DNA of 64,000 nt from Adiantum capillus-veneris (GCA_014529385.2 CM043952.1:157579057-157643056); one strand, 5' to 3'. Shown: positions 32,915 through 45,560, numbered from the stretch's first letter. Translations and numbers: made by a program. Notes: generated by a model not told the origin, from the sequence alone.

Positions 32915-33901
32915 TCATTGAGCTTTCTTTCTTTCTTTTTGCAAAACCCACAATTAGTTGGTGGATATATTATATAACCATCAACAAAAATTACAACACA
33001 AGACGTACACAATACGAGCCAGGCCATCAAGCGATTCACTATAGTATGAGATCCACAACATTCATCGAGTACGGGGGCTAAATAGGGGAGCCACCCCATT
33101 GCAGCAAGACCAAGATCAACTACCAGGCAAAGTGAGAAGAAGAGAGCTTACTATCGCAAAAGAGCGGAGTCCGAGCCTCCATCACCAAAGGGGGGTAAGG
33201 GGTGCCACCATGAGTCTCTGGCTGCCACCGAAAGCGATCATGCCCTCGATTGCTAACAAAGCACACGCCAAAACAAAACAAAATGAGTACCATTGAGCAG
33301 TGACCAGCATACCAAACACTCCCAAATCCATTGGAACAAGGCCCATACCCAACGAGGTGTGACCCACCCTCTCCAAGCCTCCAAATCAGGGTAGCCATTA
33401 AGTCAAAGGGTTTCTGCGCCAACACGAGACACTGCAAGTCCGCATCACTCGTCGACCACCATCGTATCCAAGGAGGCATGAAGCAGCCCAGTACCCAGAA
33501 CTGAACAAGAAATCGGATCACGAATCCAACCACCTCCACAAATCATCCCCAACTGAACCTTGCAAGCGATTTTCAATTGCAGGAAGGGCGGGCAGTGGCA
33601 CAGCCCGGGCGCAAAAAAACGGGCTTCATCTAAGACGCCCCTTCCTGCAAAGGCAGGCTGAAGCAGTCGAAAGCTCCTTCCTCGAAGCTTCCCTGCTCGC
33701 GGACCCAATCTACCCCAGCTTGGCAAACTGTGAACCTATACTGTTCAGCGCACTGCATACACTTGCCCCCAGACAACCCACCAAGGGCCCCCCAACCCAG
33801 GTGGCATTGTTGGAGTTGGCCATCATGATGTGCATGCAAAACAAGGGTGGCACCCTTAAACCTAGCCCGACGGGAAGGCAATCACATCATTGAGCTTTCT
33901 T
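32915..33901 (-). mobile_element. Retroposed insertion with 15-bp target duplication
   Basis: TCATTGAGCTTTCTT occurs at 32915-32929 and again at 33887-33901. The enclosed ~957 bp is GC-richer than its surroundings and ends, on the minus strand, in a purine tail GCAAAAAGAAAGAAAG next to the duplication. That is the signature of LINE-mediated insertion in minus orientation. Open frames (33881-33630, 33726-33445, 33539-33120) are not recognised. A GGGGTGGCTCCCC segment near 33085 also occurs, slightly changed, before the LINE tail at about 31080. It may be a truncated LINE, a SINE-like unit or a processed transcript. Confidence 0.65.
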
Positions 33902-34051
33902 ATTCATTATTTCTTTAGCATAGTGGGCAATTCCAAATCGCTAGCCTGTCATTAGCCCCCGTGGCTCCTCTTTTTAAAAAAAAAAAACTAGCACTGACAA
34001 GCTCTAAAATTAACTATGCCGTCAAAAGCTACCCGATCTTCTCCACACGCA

Positions 34052-37000
34052 GTTCGTAGGTTATAGAGCTTGTTGGCCAGTATGTATGTTAATTGCGGTT
34101 CACTTGTCAGGGCACAACAAGTTGTTGATGAGCTTCCCGTCCGGGATGTCGTCGTTTGGACTGCACTTATTGCAGGATATGCCCGACATGGGAAGGGTCA
34201 CGAAGCTCTGGGCTCTTTTCATCGCTTGCGAAGCGAGGGCCTCTCTCCGGATGCGGTCACCTATGCTTTGTGCCTTCAAGGCATGCGATATTATGCAAGA
34301 CGTTGATCTGGGCAAACAAATTCATGACAAGATTGTTAGTCAGAGGTTGTTGGAGAAGAATGTCGTGCTTGGCAATGCATGTATGCTAATTGTGGTGTAC
34401 TTTGGAAAGCATAACAAGTTATGGACAAGCTTCCCAACCGAGATGTCATCTCTTGGACTGCATTAATTGTAGGATATGCCCAACAAGGCCAGGGCCAGGA
34501 AGCTTTGAATTGTTTCCATTGTATGCGAAGTGAGGGTTTCTCTCCAAATGCAGTCACCTATGCTTGCATTTTGAAGGCATGTGGCATTATGCGAGACATT
34601 GGTATGGGCAAACAAATTCACGAGATGAGATTGTCAATCAGGGGCTGTTGAAAAGAACTGTCATGCTTGGCAATGCTTTGGTTGACATGTATGCCAAGTG
34701 TGGTGTACTTTTGAAAGCTCAACAAGTTCTTGACGAGCTTCCTGATCAAGATACGGTCTCTTGGAATGCATTCATTGCAGGTTATGCCCAACAGGGGCAG
34801 GACCAAGAAACATTGGGATGCTTCTAGCGGATGCAAAGTGTGGGCTTCTCTCTAGATGCAGTCACCTATGCTTGCATTTTGAAGGCATGTGGCACTTTGA
34901 AAGACGTCGACTCAGGAAAAAAAATTCATGATGAGCTTGTTAGTCGGGGACTGTCTTGGAGGCTTGAGTGCCAAGTGAAGCGAGGGCCTCTCTTCAGATG
35001 GAATCACCTATGCATGCATCTTCAAGATTGTGGCTCTACGCAAGATGTTGATATGGGCACACGAATTCACAACTATGTTGTTAGTTAGAGGCTCTTGATA
35101 AGAGGTGTCGTGCTTGGCACTGTCTTGGTTGATATGTATGCGAAGAGAGGTCGTAGCCTGGCCGCTAGAGGTTGTTGAAAAAAGCTCTTGTGCTCGGCAC
35201 TGTCTTGGAGGCTTGAGTGCCAAGTGAAGCGACGGCCTCTCTTCAGATGGAATAACCTATGCATGCATCTTGAAGATTGTGGCTCTACGCAAGATGCTCA
35301 TATGGACACATGAATTCACAACTATGTTGTTAGTCAGAGGCTCTTGATAAGAGATGTCGTGCTTGGCACTGTGTTGGTTGATATGTATGCGAAGAGAGGT
35401 CTTGTCTCAAGATGCAATCACCTACGCATGCATCTTGAAGGCATGCGGCTCCACGCAATATGCTGATATGGGCACAAAAAATCACAATTATATTGTTTGT
35501 CAGATTCTCTTGAAAAGAGATGTCGTGCTTGGCTCTGTCTTGGTTGACATGTATGCAAAGCGAGGGCCTCTCTCTAGCTACAATCACCTATGCATGCACC
35601 TTGAAGGCATGTGGCTCTACGCAAGATGCTGATATGGGCACAAAAATTCACAATTACATTGTTAGTCAGAGGCTGTTGAAAAAAGATGTCGTGCTTGGCA
35701 CTATCTTGGTCAATATGTATGTCAAATGTGGTGCCCTTGAGAAAGCACAAAAAGTGATTAATGATCTTTCTGTTCGGCACTGATTGTGGGATGTGCGCAA
35801 CAAGAGCAGCTCTAGAGGCTGTCGTGCTTGGTAGTGTCTTGGTCGAGATGTATGCCAAATGTGATGTGCTTGAGAAAGCACAAAAAGTGCTTGATCAGCT
35901 TCTTGTCTTGAATGTTGTCTCTTGGAATGCACTGATTGTGGGATGTGCGCAAGAAGAGAAGTGCCAAAAATCTCTAGGCTGTTGTTTTCAATAGATGCAA
36001 AGCATTAGAATGCATAGGTTGCGGGATATGCACAATAGGAGCAGGTCTAGAAATCTCTAAAATGTTTTCCACTTCCTACGCATAGTGTGGACTCTTGGAA
36101 TCCACTGATTGCAATATTTTCCACAGGAGAAAACTTAGTCTATTTACACCAAATGCAGTACGAGTGCATCTTGAAGGCATGTTTCTCTACGCAAGATGCT
36201 CATATGGACACAAAAATTGAGATTGATATTGTTAGTCACGGTTTGTTGATGAAAAAAGATGTCGTGCTTGGCAATGCCTTGGTCGATATGTATGCCAGAC
36301 GTGGTGCACCTGAGAAAGCACAAAAAATGCTTGAGGAGATTCTTGCAAGGAATGTCGCCTCTTTGAATGCACTGATTGTGGGATGTGCGCAATAAGAGCA
36401 GGGCCAGAAAGCTCTAGACTGTTTTCAGCGGAAGCAAACCATTGGAATGCAATGGTTGCAGGATACACACAACAGGAAGCAGATGCAAACGAAAGGCTTC
36501 TCTACAAATGCATTCACCTATGCTTGCACCTTGAAGGCCAGTGGCCTTATGCAAGCTGTTGACATGGGTGACATAATTAACGACGAGAAGATACCTGGTT
36601 TGGCGTTGTTGGTAATCCTATGTCTTGCTTGGCAGTGCTTGGTTGATATGTATGCCAAATGTGGTACTATCATGAAATATCGCCTCTTGGAATACACTGA
36701 TTGTGGGATGTGTGCAACAAGAGCAGGGCCAACAAGCTCTAGGCTGTTTTCAATGGATACAAAGCATTGGAATGCATCAATCATAGGATACACACAACAT
36801 GAGCAGTGCCTGAAAGCTCTAGGCTATTTTCAGCTTCCTATTCGGAGTGTGGACTCTTGGAATGTACTGATTGTGGGATTTTGCCCATAGGAGAAAACTT
36901 TAGTTTGTTTTCGCCACATGCAATCACCTACATATTCATCTTGTAGGCATGTGGCTCTATGCAAGATGCTGATATGGGAAAATTATTCACAATTATATTG

Positions 37001-37600
37001 TTAGTTAGAGTCTGTTAAAAAAAGATGTTGTCCTTGGCATTGTCTTGGTCTATATGAATGCTAAATGTTGCCTCTTGAAATGCACTGATTGCGGGACGTG
37101 CACAATAAGAGTAGGGCCAGAAAGTTCGAGACTGTTTTTAGCGGATGCAAAGCAAGTGTATCTCCATAAACTCAATCACCTATACTTTCTTCTTGAAGGC
37201 CATGCTTACATTTTGGGTATGTGGCTCTCACAAGTTCTCGACGAGCTTCTTGTGCGGAGTATGGACTCATCGAATGCACTGATTGCAAGATTTCCCCCAG
37301 TGTCATGGCTAGAAAGCTCTTGTCTATTTTGAACAGATGTGGCCTCTTGGAATGCATTGATTGCGGAAGGTGCGCAACAAGAGCAATACTGTCTTAGTCG
37401 ATATATATGTGAAGCGAGGGCTCAAGGGATATTAGAATTCATGGTATGAATGCTAGTCAACGTTTGTTGGGAGTACTTCATGCTTGGTGGTCGTTTGATC
37501 GATATGTATACAAGATGTGGTGTCCTCACAATAGCCCAAAAACTTCTTGAAGGGTATCCTCCCTGAGGTGTCATCTCTTGTAGATAGCGGGTTAAGTGCA
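34052..37600 (+). pseudogene. PLS-class pentatricopeptide-repeat protein pseudogene
   Basis: Repeating PPR text is readable in all three frames: MYVNCGSLVRAQQVVDELP, VVWTALIAGYARHGKG, DAVTYALCL, then GNALVDMYAKCGV, DTVSWNAFIAGYAQQGQ, AVTYACILKACGTLKD, GKKIHDELVSRGL. The order (IH...; ..L..MYAKCG; VSWN..I.GYAQ.G; VTY..ILKAC) is the P-L-S cycle of plant PPR proteins that bind organellar RNA. About ten cycles of roughly 300 bp are present, decaying rightwards. Frameshifts begin at about 34290, with a stop at 34828 and many more later. No start with a transit peptide and no E or DYW domain were found. It could be a fragment of a duplicated gene or a retrocopy; no intron is evident. Confidence 0.88.
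35285..35790 (+). repeat. Tandem ~167-bp units inside the PPR pseudogene
   Basis: The phrase atatgg-caca-aattcacaa...ttgtt-gtcag occurs at about 35300, 35467 and 35634, exactly 167 bp apart, each followed by gtcgtgcttggc and a MYAK-type segment, then a new TYAC.LKACGSTQ segment. Each unit keeps the L-motif end and the start of the next P motif but lacks the middle S motif. 167 is not a multiple of three, so each unit shifts the frame. A related unit lies at 35056. Confidence 0.8.
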
Positions 37601-38296
37601 GGAGATGCCCAACATCGTTGATGCAAGGAAGTCCACTGGCGATAGACATTCAATCGCGCGGTGAGTAAGCATTATCATTTTTTGATTTTTGACACTGAGA
37701 ATGCAGTTAATGAACGCATTGAAAATTGCACGCTGCCGTGGGAATGACACGTTCCCTCGTATTATAAAAATTGGGGAAGATTGTGCAAACTCCCCTATGC
37801 ACGGAGACTTGCATGTTTTCTTTTTTTTGAAACATAAAAAATGGAACAACAAACAATGACACTGACATCTTGTATGATCATGAACATTGAGCTTGACAAA
37901 ACTCTTAACACTCCTTGTGGTTTTTGGCAAGGTACCCCTCTAAAGCATTAGGATCAGTAACCAATTTCTGTGGAGGTACACCACTGAACCACAACAATCT
38001 GTATCCCAAACACTCTCAGGTAAAAAACTCTAACAATCTTTCATGAAATCTCTCTCTCTTCTCTCTCTCTCTCTCTCTCTCTCAGTTTCCAATATTTTGT
38101 TCGATCTCAATTCGATGTAACATAGCTAACGAAGCACTCTAGTTACTAGCTATATGCGTGCACGTACTTCATTTGGATGCATTTGGTGAAACTTTAAGAC
38201 ACTTTCATGGGTTTTTTTTATAAGAGTGTTAGTTTTCTAATAAATTTTTTAGTGCAAAATATCTAAATTGAGCTTGATATGCAAGCTACAAGTGAG

Positions 38297-38390
38297 TTTG
38301 AGACCTTGAAAAATGCTCAGTTGATGGGTGTTGACCTATAGATATAATATAGACCTTGAAAAATGCTTGGGTGATGGGTGTTGACCTCTC
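38297..38390. repeat. Dispersed repeat fragment with a local duplication
   Basis: Matches 16663-16721 (gtttga-accttgaaaaatg, agttgatggg). The segment gaccttgaaaaatgct-g-tgatgggtgttgacct occurs twice in a row (from about 38301 and 38351). Confidence 0.55.
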
Positions 38391-38696
38391 TCAACATTTG
38401 CAACGATTGGTTTTGGCTTTCTGAAAGAATTCTTAGAGATGAGTTGAGTTACACATACTTTCCTTGTTTCTAGTGATACTTTTAATATTTTCAGTGATGA
38501 TTGAAACTTACCTTAAATATTATTTTGGTTTTGAAATATTGAATGGATATTTTTATTTCATTTCACATCCTTGCTTTCATTTCACATCCTTCACATGTCT
38601 TGACTTTTCTTGCATTCTGTTGTTTTAGAATGCCAAACTGAAGCGTCACATGGCATAATTCTAGTATATTCTATACATACATATATATATACATAC

Positions 38697-38733
<37 letters not shown>

Positions 38734-38809
38734 AAACGATCCACAATGTTTGGGAAAGTCCTTTTTTCCTATGTGGTCGAGTCTCCTGCATGTAAAGATG
38801 CAAATCAAA

Positions 38810-39085
38810 ACTATTAGTAGAAATTTTCAAACCTATAGGATTTTGAACTATTTTCTCGTATATTTTATCAATTTTTTCCCTTACCATTGCTTATAACTGG
38901 CTAATCTCAATTTTTAGTTGGCTCAAGGCTAACTTGAGGCACACCCAAAATACTAGCAAAAATTTTGAAATTTGGAGGATTTTTGAACTATTTTCTCACA
39001 TATTTCATCAGTTTTTCTTCCCTTTACCATGGTTTGTAACCAGCTAGTCTCGATTTTCAACCGGCTCAAGACTAAGCTAAGGCAA
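38810..39085. repeat. Two tandem copies of a ~141-bp dispersed repeat
   Basis: Copies start near 38810 and 38951, each with actattag/actagcaaaaatttt, ttgaactattttctc, atttcatca or attttatca, cctttaccat, and ggctcaa-gctaa. A third copy is at 29455-29582. Confidence 0.7.
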
Positions 39086-39792
39086 TCCTTTTATGAACAC
39101 TAATTCCAGTTTAACTCAACCTAATGATTTTATCACTTTCTTATTGTTTTAAAAAGCCACCCTGGCCCTTTTACTTGTTTTGTTTATAGCACATATTTGC
39201 TTGAAAAACAATCAAATGGACATTTCAACATACTATCTTCATTAGAATTCTATAAAATGGAATCTCTATGAGATGTCAAAAATTAAACATTTTTCACTCC
39301 CTTCGTACCCTTTGTCATCCCCTTCGCCATCTATGCTACAGCTCGGTTGCGTGCTCTGTGGACTCTCCACCCTCCCCTAACCTTCCTCTCTCTCTTTGCC
39401 CCTCCATCCCTCTCCCCCCCCCCCCTATGTGTGTGTGTGTGCGTGTCTTTGCCTTCGCCCACAGCTAGCAATGACGCGAAACTACACCCCTTCTCTTTCC
39501 CATGGTGCCCGCCAATTGAGCTGCCCCGTGCAGCCCTGCAATGAATTTCCTTGAGGCAACAATCCATGGACACAAAAACCCGCCCTCTTTGATTGAGCTC
39601 ATCCTCTCCCGTGCACTGTGTATCTTGGCCTTGCTCGCGTGATTCCAACTCCCTCTGCTTCACACACTATGCCTAGAGACACACGCATCTCCACTAGCAA
39701 GAGAGACGCACAACAAAAGAATCTAGCGCTCTGTCTCCATCTGGGCCCGACACATGACGAGTTGGTTTTTGCCCTTGTCGACCTGACAAGAT

Positions 39793-39797
<5 letters not shown>

Positions 39798-39842
<45 letters not shown>
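39798..39842. repeat. (CT)n microsatellite
   Basis: About 45 bp of CT. Confidence 0.95.
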
Positions 39843-39844
<2 letters not shown>

Positions 39845-40179
39845 GTGCATGCACACGTGTTCACATGTCATCTCCTTGACTTTTCACTTGAAAGAGATGA
39901 GAGAATCTCTTGAGATTCCTACTAAAGAAATGGTTCCAAAATTGGACCAACATACTGCCATAAGAACTAAGTTGCACAATTTGAGCTCTTGTTAAATAAG
40001 TGTATTTCCATTCACAAATTATCAAACCTATGAAAAATCTATATTTTTAAATTAATTATAAGCAATTGATCACAAAAAGCTTAATTTTGTCCAAACACAA
40101 TTTTCTTACAATGTTCATCTCATAACCTACCCAAATAATAAGCATTGCCTATCTTGTTTCTAGCTTCACTAAATAATTA

Positions 40180-40210
40180 CTAGTATGTGACCCGCGCGTT
40201 GCTACGGCCA
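40180..40210 (-). mobile_element. Probable Helitron 3' terminus
   Basis: On the minus strand the sequence reads GGCCGTAGCAACGCGCGGG then TCACATACTAG before T, very like known plant Helitron 3' ends (GC-rich imperfect hairpin followed by CTAG and a host T). A decayed second copy (ctatagtatgtgaacgatgc) lies at about 40476-40500. The matching 5' TC end, which should lie to the right, was not identified. Confidence 0.5.
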
Positions 40211-43200
40211 AGAAAATGTCTGGTCCAGTTCAGGTAAAGCTTCCCCCCCCCTAAGTTGACAACATTTGCAATTATTCTCTATGCATTTATTTCAAGGTAA
40301 TGAAAACCATATCTTAATTGTTTCATAAAAAAATTAAGATTATATATAATTTGAAGTGATAATAAGGTTTTTCATCCTTTATTGTATTGCCTTAAAATCA
40401 TTTATTCATTGGGGTGATATAACATCAAGTTTGAGGGACAATGAAATGTGTATAGAGAATTAAATCAACATAACTACTATAGTATGTGAACGATGCATTG
40501 GTGTGGACCAAAAGAGTATAGTATTAATGCCATTGAAACTCTTAAATTTATAGCAATACTTTAGCTCTTAATACCTTTGGATGCGTTGTCGATGATATCT
40601 TCTTGTCTCATCCAAACATAACAGAGTGTGTTGGCTATGTTCTTGTCCTTGTTGCATGACAATATGCATGACGTGAAAAAGTAACATCACCATGGACAGA
40701 ACCCTCCACAAATTTCAAGAGACTCCTACCATGACCATGGTCATTCGTTGAGGATGGCAAGGTATCACTTGGCAAGTATATAGTGCATTGATAGAAAATT
40801 AGCAACGATAATGCCATGCAACCTTTTGACGTGTACACACATGTAAGTAATGACTTGGAGAGCTAGGAAGAAAAGGTAGTGTCCCTTATCCTCATAAATG
40901 AATTTTGCCAAGCAATAGAGAAAACACCAATTTCATAATAAGTGCTTAAGTTTCCATATTGAAACAATGTGTTGCAAGCATAAAATAATATCAATACATT
41001 ATAATATCAATTATGTGCACCCCAAGGAGGCAAGATAGAGTGCAAAAAATTCAAGGCTCGTGAGATAGATCCCATCATGTTTCCTATCACCCAAGTGTGG
41101 TAGATTGGCTTTGTTAATTACTTCCTCCAATGTGGCAGATTGGCTCTCCCAATACTCTCTCCAAACGTGGTAGATAGGTTCTCCTAATTCACACGTAAAT
41201 AGTAGTTTTATAGTTCAAAACTCATTGAAAAGTCTCTTAGCATTTTCCTTATGGCTTTCAAAATTTCCCCTCTAATGGGTTCTCCCAATGGTGCTCGAAA
41301 ACATACTTCATGGCTACCTGTATAAAGGAGATGCAACATGAATAGCCTTTCTATCACCCAAATGTGCTATCACCCAAATGTGGTAGACTGGTTATCAAAG
41401 TCTCTAGCCCCAATGTGGTAGCTTGGCTCTCCCGATTCTATCTCCAGTTTTGGCGGCCATGCTGCTCCCAATTGAGAGGATAGACATAATTGATTGACCT
41501 CATTAGGAAAAATATGAACCCTCTAGGGGCCCTTTGGGATTAAGGTTAATTAGAGGCCAGCCAATAGGAAGAGGGTGGTGGACACACTCTATACCCTCAA
41601 AAAAGTAGGGGGACAAGGTAGCCTTACACCTCTTAATGGCCTCTTACCTAGTGAGAAGGTAAGGGAGGTGGCTAAGGGAAAGGGAGGGGGGGGGGGGGGG
41701 GGGGAGGGGGACCACTTTGACCTTTTTTCCCCCACTTTTTGGCCCGGATTTAAAAATACACTAAAAATTTCAAAATTTCAAATTTCAAGTTTTCCCTCCT
41801 TAAAAGGTCCCCTAACCTATTTCATGGTCAAAAAGGTATTTTTGACCTCCAAAAGTAAAAAACGTGTACTAAAAAATTTCAAAAAAGTAAATTTTTTCAA
41901 AAAATTTCAAAACATCATTTTCCACCCTCCAAAGTCTTTCCAAACCTATTCTATAGCTAAAAGTGATTTTCTCTCTCTACAAACCCTTTTCCAAGCTCTC
42001 CATAGCTGCAACAACCACATGCACCCCCTATAGTCCAACATTATCTCTCTACTAGCTTTCTCCCATCTCCATTGTAGCACCAAGCAAGCTTCTTCCCCAT
42101 CTCTTCCCCTTGCCCACCACATAGTTCCACACCAAGCTAGCTCCTCTCCCTTCTCTCACCTCCATTACAGCATGAAACAAGATTCTCCTCCTTCTACTTT
42201 CATTCACTTGCACTACATGGAAACCTCTACTCCCGAAGGTGGAAAAAGCATCAACTCACATGACTTGCATACCACAAGAACAGGAGGTGTGAATAGTGCA
42301 TGGGCATTGCAAGGATTCATCTCCAACATAAAGATAGAATGGTGAGAAAACTACCCTTGTAGCTTACATTCAGAGCTTAAGATCATCTCCATCTTTAAGT
42401 TTATCATGCTGGAGGAAATTAACCTCTTTATGGCTTTCAATGTTTAGGCTTCACACCTCATAACATTGGGTGGTGCTATTTTGTTGATGGCTTTGGTGCG
42501 CCATCTATAGTTTTGTAGCATGTGATTGAGTCTCACAATGTAAGTAAGTTGTGTTATCTATGGAGAGTCATCAAAGATTTTTCTTATAATTTATTATTTG
42601 TGTAGTTGTCATTAGATTATTAGAATGATATCATTTTGTACTTTATAACTTTGTGCTCACATAATCTGTTGTTTACTTACAGAGTCAACTTGTTTTGAGA
42701 GGACATGAGCAAGCAACCATGTGCAGAGATGGAAATCACCCTATTTTTGTTCCGTGAGGAACCTTTCACTACCGTGTTAAAAGATTTTGATAAGAATAGT
42801 AGGATTTTTGTAGAATCTTGAACCAATAGGTACTCTCTAGGAGCTCTTAGAAAAGCCATCCCTATAGTACTACTATCTCCCCTAGTGTCATAGACACACA
42901 AATACTCGTGTATATGAATCTCTAGATGAAAAAGACAAATACTTGTAAGAGAAGCCTAACAACAACAACATTGTCTCCATTTGTAATTATTTTTATGAGG
43001 CTGGATTCCTCTATAAATGCAATATAAATATTTCTTTTTGTTAAATGGTGTCGCACTGAGTGAGAGTATTTTATTTAGATTAATGGAGTTTCATACAGAT
43101 TTGAGAAATATTGTTGATTTTTTTGGATATTCTGATTTGTCTGTAAGATGTTTGAAGTTTCAAGTCTTAATCATTCCACCATGAAGAAATTCATGCAATA

Positions 43201-44640
43201 TTTTGATTTCAGTTTAATCACTAATGGTTATTCTTATTAAGTGGATCATAACCTTTGTTAAGATGTTCTCATTTGGGGATGTTGAATATATATCAATAGC
43301 AACATTTCAAAAGTTGAGAAAGCTAAATTATTGCTTTCTAAAATGTTATTGTTTCCATACTATTCCTATGCCAAGCTTGACTTAGAGAAATGACAACTTG
43401 AGATGGAGGTGTAGATATATAGGGGTGAATTATTATTGATTCTTGTTTCATCATATATATTATAAAGCCTTTGAGTTTCCACCTTTTTGAGTAGTGTTGA
43501 CAAGTTTTTGGTATCAAACCTTCTTAAATATCCCTATTCATTCGCTATTGGTAGCTATTTATTTGGTATTGTTAAAGATCATACCAATAGCTATCACCTT
43601 GTGAACTTAATTGTTGAATTGCGGATTTGATTTTTACTATGTAGCTCATTTGGATAGAGAAAGTGTAAACATAAATTATAGATACATGCATTGTTAATAT
43701 AGAAGATATGTATCACTCGAACCTATATAACTGCTAATCAAGAAACCTTTGGTCGGATACTATAACAATAGGGGTCACATGTGGTTTTAAATACCAAAGA
43801 AATGGCTTAACCAAAACATTTCCAAGAACACGAGGTGAACACAAGGAAGTAAAAATTGGCTCCTTGTTTGGTTGATTTCTAGTGCTAAATGTTCTGAGTG
43901 CACAAAATTTGTGAGGCCTTTGACCTTGCGAGTTCACTAAAGTATATGTAACATAGCACATGTGTTCAACAGAAGGGAATTTATATTCTTGTAAAGTTAC
44001 AGAAACATGTCGCCAGTTCCTTGAGCCGTTCTTGCAAACAACGCCACCCAACTAGCATAGCAAGAGGTCACCTTGTAACAAAACATGTATGAATTCAACA
44101 TTTGCAAGCTATATAATGAAGACACTTGTTAAGTATATGTTGTACAAATTTGCAAGTATTTCTATCTAGCTGGGAATAAACAATATAAAAATATACATTA
44201 GGATGAGACTACCACCCCTAATAAGCATGGATTTGAAGCACCTACCTGCAAGATGTAACAAAGAAGACTGTTTTAGAGGAAAAGTGGTGACACTTGGCCT
44301 CTCTAACCTGCAGCCTTTCACTATTTGTGCATAAAAGAAACCTTTGTGCCAAGCACTACAAAACAAGTAGAGGCAACACCTTAGAGTTCAAAGTTTATGA
44401 TAAGAAGAACACAATCAAAAGTAAGAAGTATATTGTTACCTTGCATAAAGGGGTGTTTTATTCAAATATGTGATGGTATTGGCAAGATATTGAAGAATCG
44501 TCAACATTCATCTCACCGATGCTACGACGTTCCAGGGATGACCTCTGCTCACCCTCACGTGCGGCCTTCGATGCAAACGTTGCGAACAAGCAAATATGTA
44601 TGCACACGATTTGTGATGTCCTTGAGCACCATGGTAGTTG
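40211..44640. other. Stretch without a recognised gene
   Basis: AT-rich. A degenerate array built on caatgtggtaga-tggctctcccaat lies at 41090-41195 and 41365-41452. A poly-G tract lies at about 41687-41703. Open frames at 41575-42033 (+) and 43734-44051 (minus) have no recognised motif; the first crosses the poly-G. Confidence 0.5.
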
Positions 44641-44649
44641 TTGCATGAG

Positions 44650-44895
44650 GAAGCAAAGGATGAAAAGAGAGAGGGGGGAGGGAGAGAGAGGAACATGGGA
44701 GAAGACAAGGGGGTAGTGGGGGAGAGAGAGAGAGAGTGGAGAAGGAGGAGAGAAGGGGGCAGGGAGGGAGAGGGAGGAACATGGGAGGAGAGAAGGGGAC
44801 AGTGGGAGAGAGGGAGAGAGGGGAGGAGGAGGAGAGAAGGGGTAGGGAGGGAGAGGAGAGGGCGAAAGGAGGGAGGAGGAAGAGAGAAGAAAGAT
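44650..44895. repeat. Purine-only minisatellite (~87-bp unit)
   Basis: About 245 bp of almost pure purine on the + strand. A unit beginning ggaacatgggag, with aagg-gg-agtgggagag and ending ggtagggagggagagg, occurs at about 44690 and 44777. Long polypurine tracts of this kind can adopt triplex DNA; overlapping Glu/Arg/Gly frames are not genes. Confidence 0.8.
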
Positions 44896-45557
44896 TTATT
44901 TTTTTTTGGGGAGTTTTTTTTTTGAAAAATTGGACTTTTAGTGCTTGTAAGTTGAAAAAAATGTCAAAAAATACTTTTTTGATATGGATATATGTTGGGG
45001 GGGAGTTTTAAGTAAAAAATAAGTAAAAATAACTTTTTTTTAAAAAGTCAAATTTTGGCTCTTAGTGATCCACGTTTTTGATGATGTGGCCACACCTCTT
45101 TACTCCCTTCACTTTCAAAAAGCTAGAGAGAGAAGGTGACCTCTTAGGTCCACATCCTACATGTGTCTAAAAAAAAGGCTAGAAAAGCCTACTCAAAACT
45201 AGCTTCTTGAATGCCCTTGTCCCCTTAACCCTACACACCATTAGCTTTAATCCCTAAAAATTAGGATTCCTTACAAGGCCCATGCAAGGTTCATATTTCT
45301 CCTAATGTATTGATGTGTCTAGGGGCCTTACTTGTCTCATGCAAGAATTCCTTAGAACAACACAATGAGGCAATGAGCTCTATGTGTGCCAACATGGAAT
45401 GAGGAATCACTTGGGCTTCCTCTTAGTGTTGGGGCTAGGGTTTGGCTCAAACTATTTTGAGCTCTCTCTACTCTCCTCTTTGGATAGATCTTTAAGGTCT
45501 CTTGGGATAGTTTCCTATGACGTTAAAAATTCTCTTCTCTTCTTCTTCTTCTTCTTC

Positions 45558-45560
<3 letters not shown>

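Larger units (their letters stand above)
37660..40179. other. Stretch without a recognised gene
   Basis: AT-rich sequence with microsatellites: CT 38046-38083, CATA/TA 38673-38733, CT 39798-39842. It also contains the dispersed-repeat fragments listed separately. The part 39290-39780 is richer in GC, but its open frames show no recognised motif. Confidence 0.5.

Noticed and set aside
33120-33881. Minus-strand Trp/Gly/Cys-rich frames as a protein-coding gene
   Set aside because: They lie inside the retroposed insert with target duplications and are in different phases with no recognised domain.
35285-35790. Regular 167-bp repeats as a CRISPR array or satellite
   Set aside because: The units translate as PPR pieces and diverge as pseudogene copies; a plant nuclear context excludes CRISPR.
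42038-42060. ATCTCTCTACTAG as a Helitron 5' end
   Set aside because: No hairpin and CTRR terminus found to its right on the same strand; CT-rich sequence makes chance matches likely.
41524-45280. Possible large inverted-repeat transposon (gggattaaggttaat versus gggattaaagctaat)
   Set aside because: Only about 13 of 18 positions agree and no flanking duplication was found.
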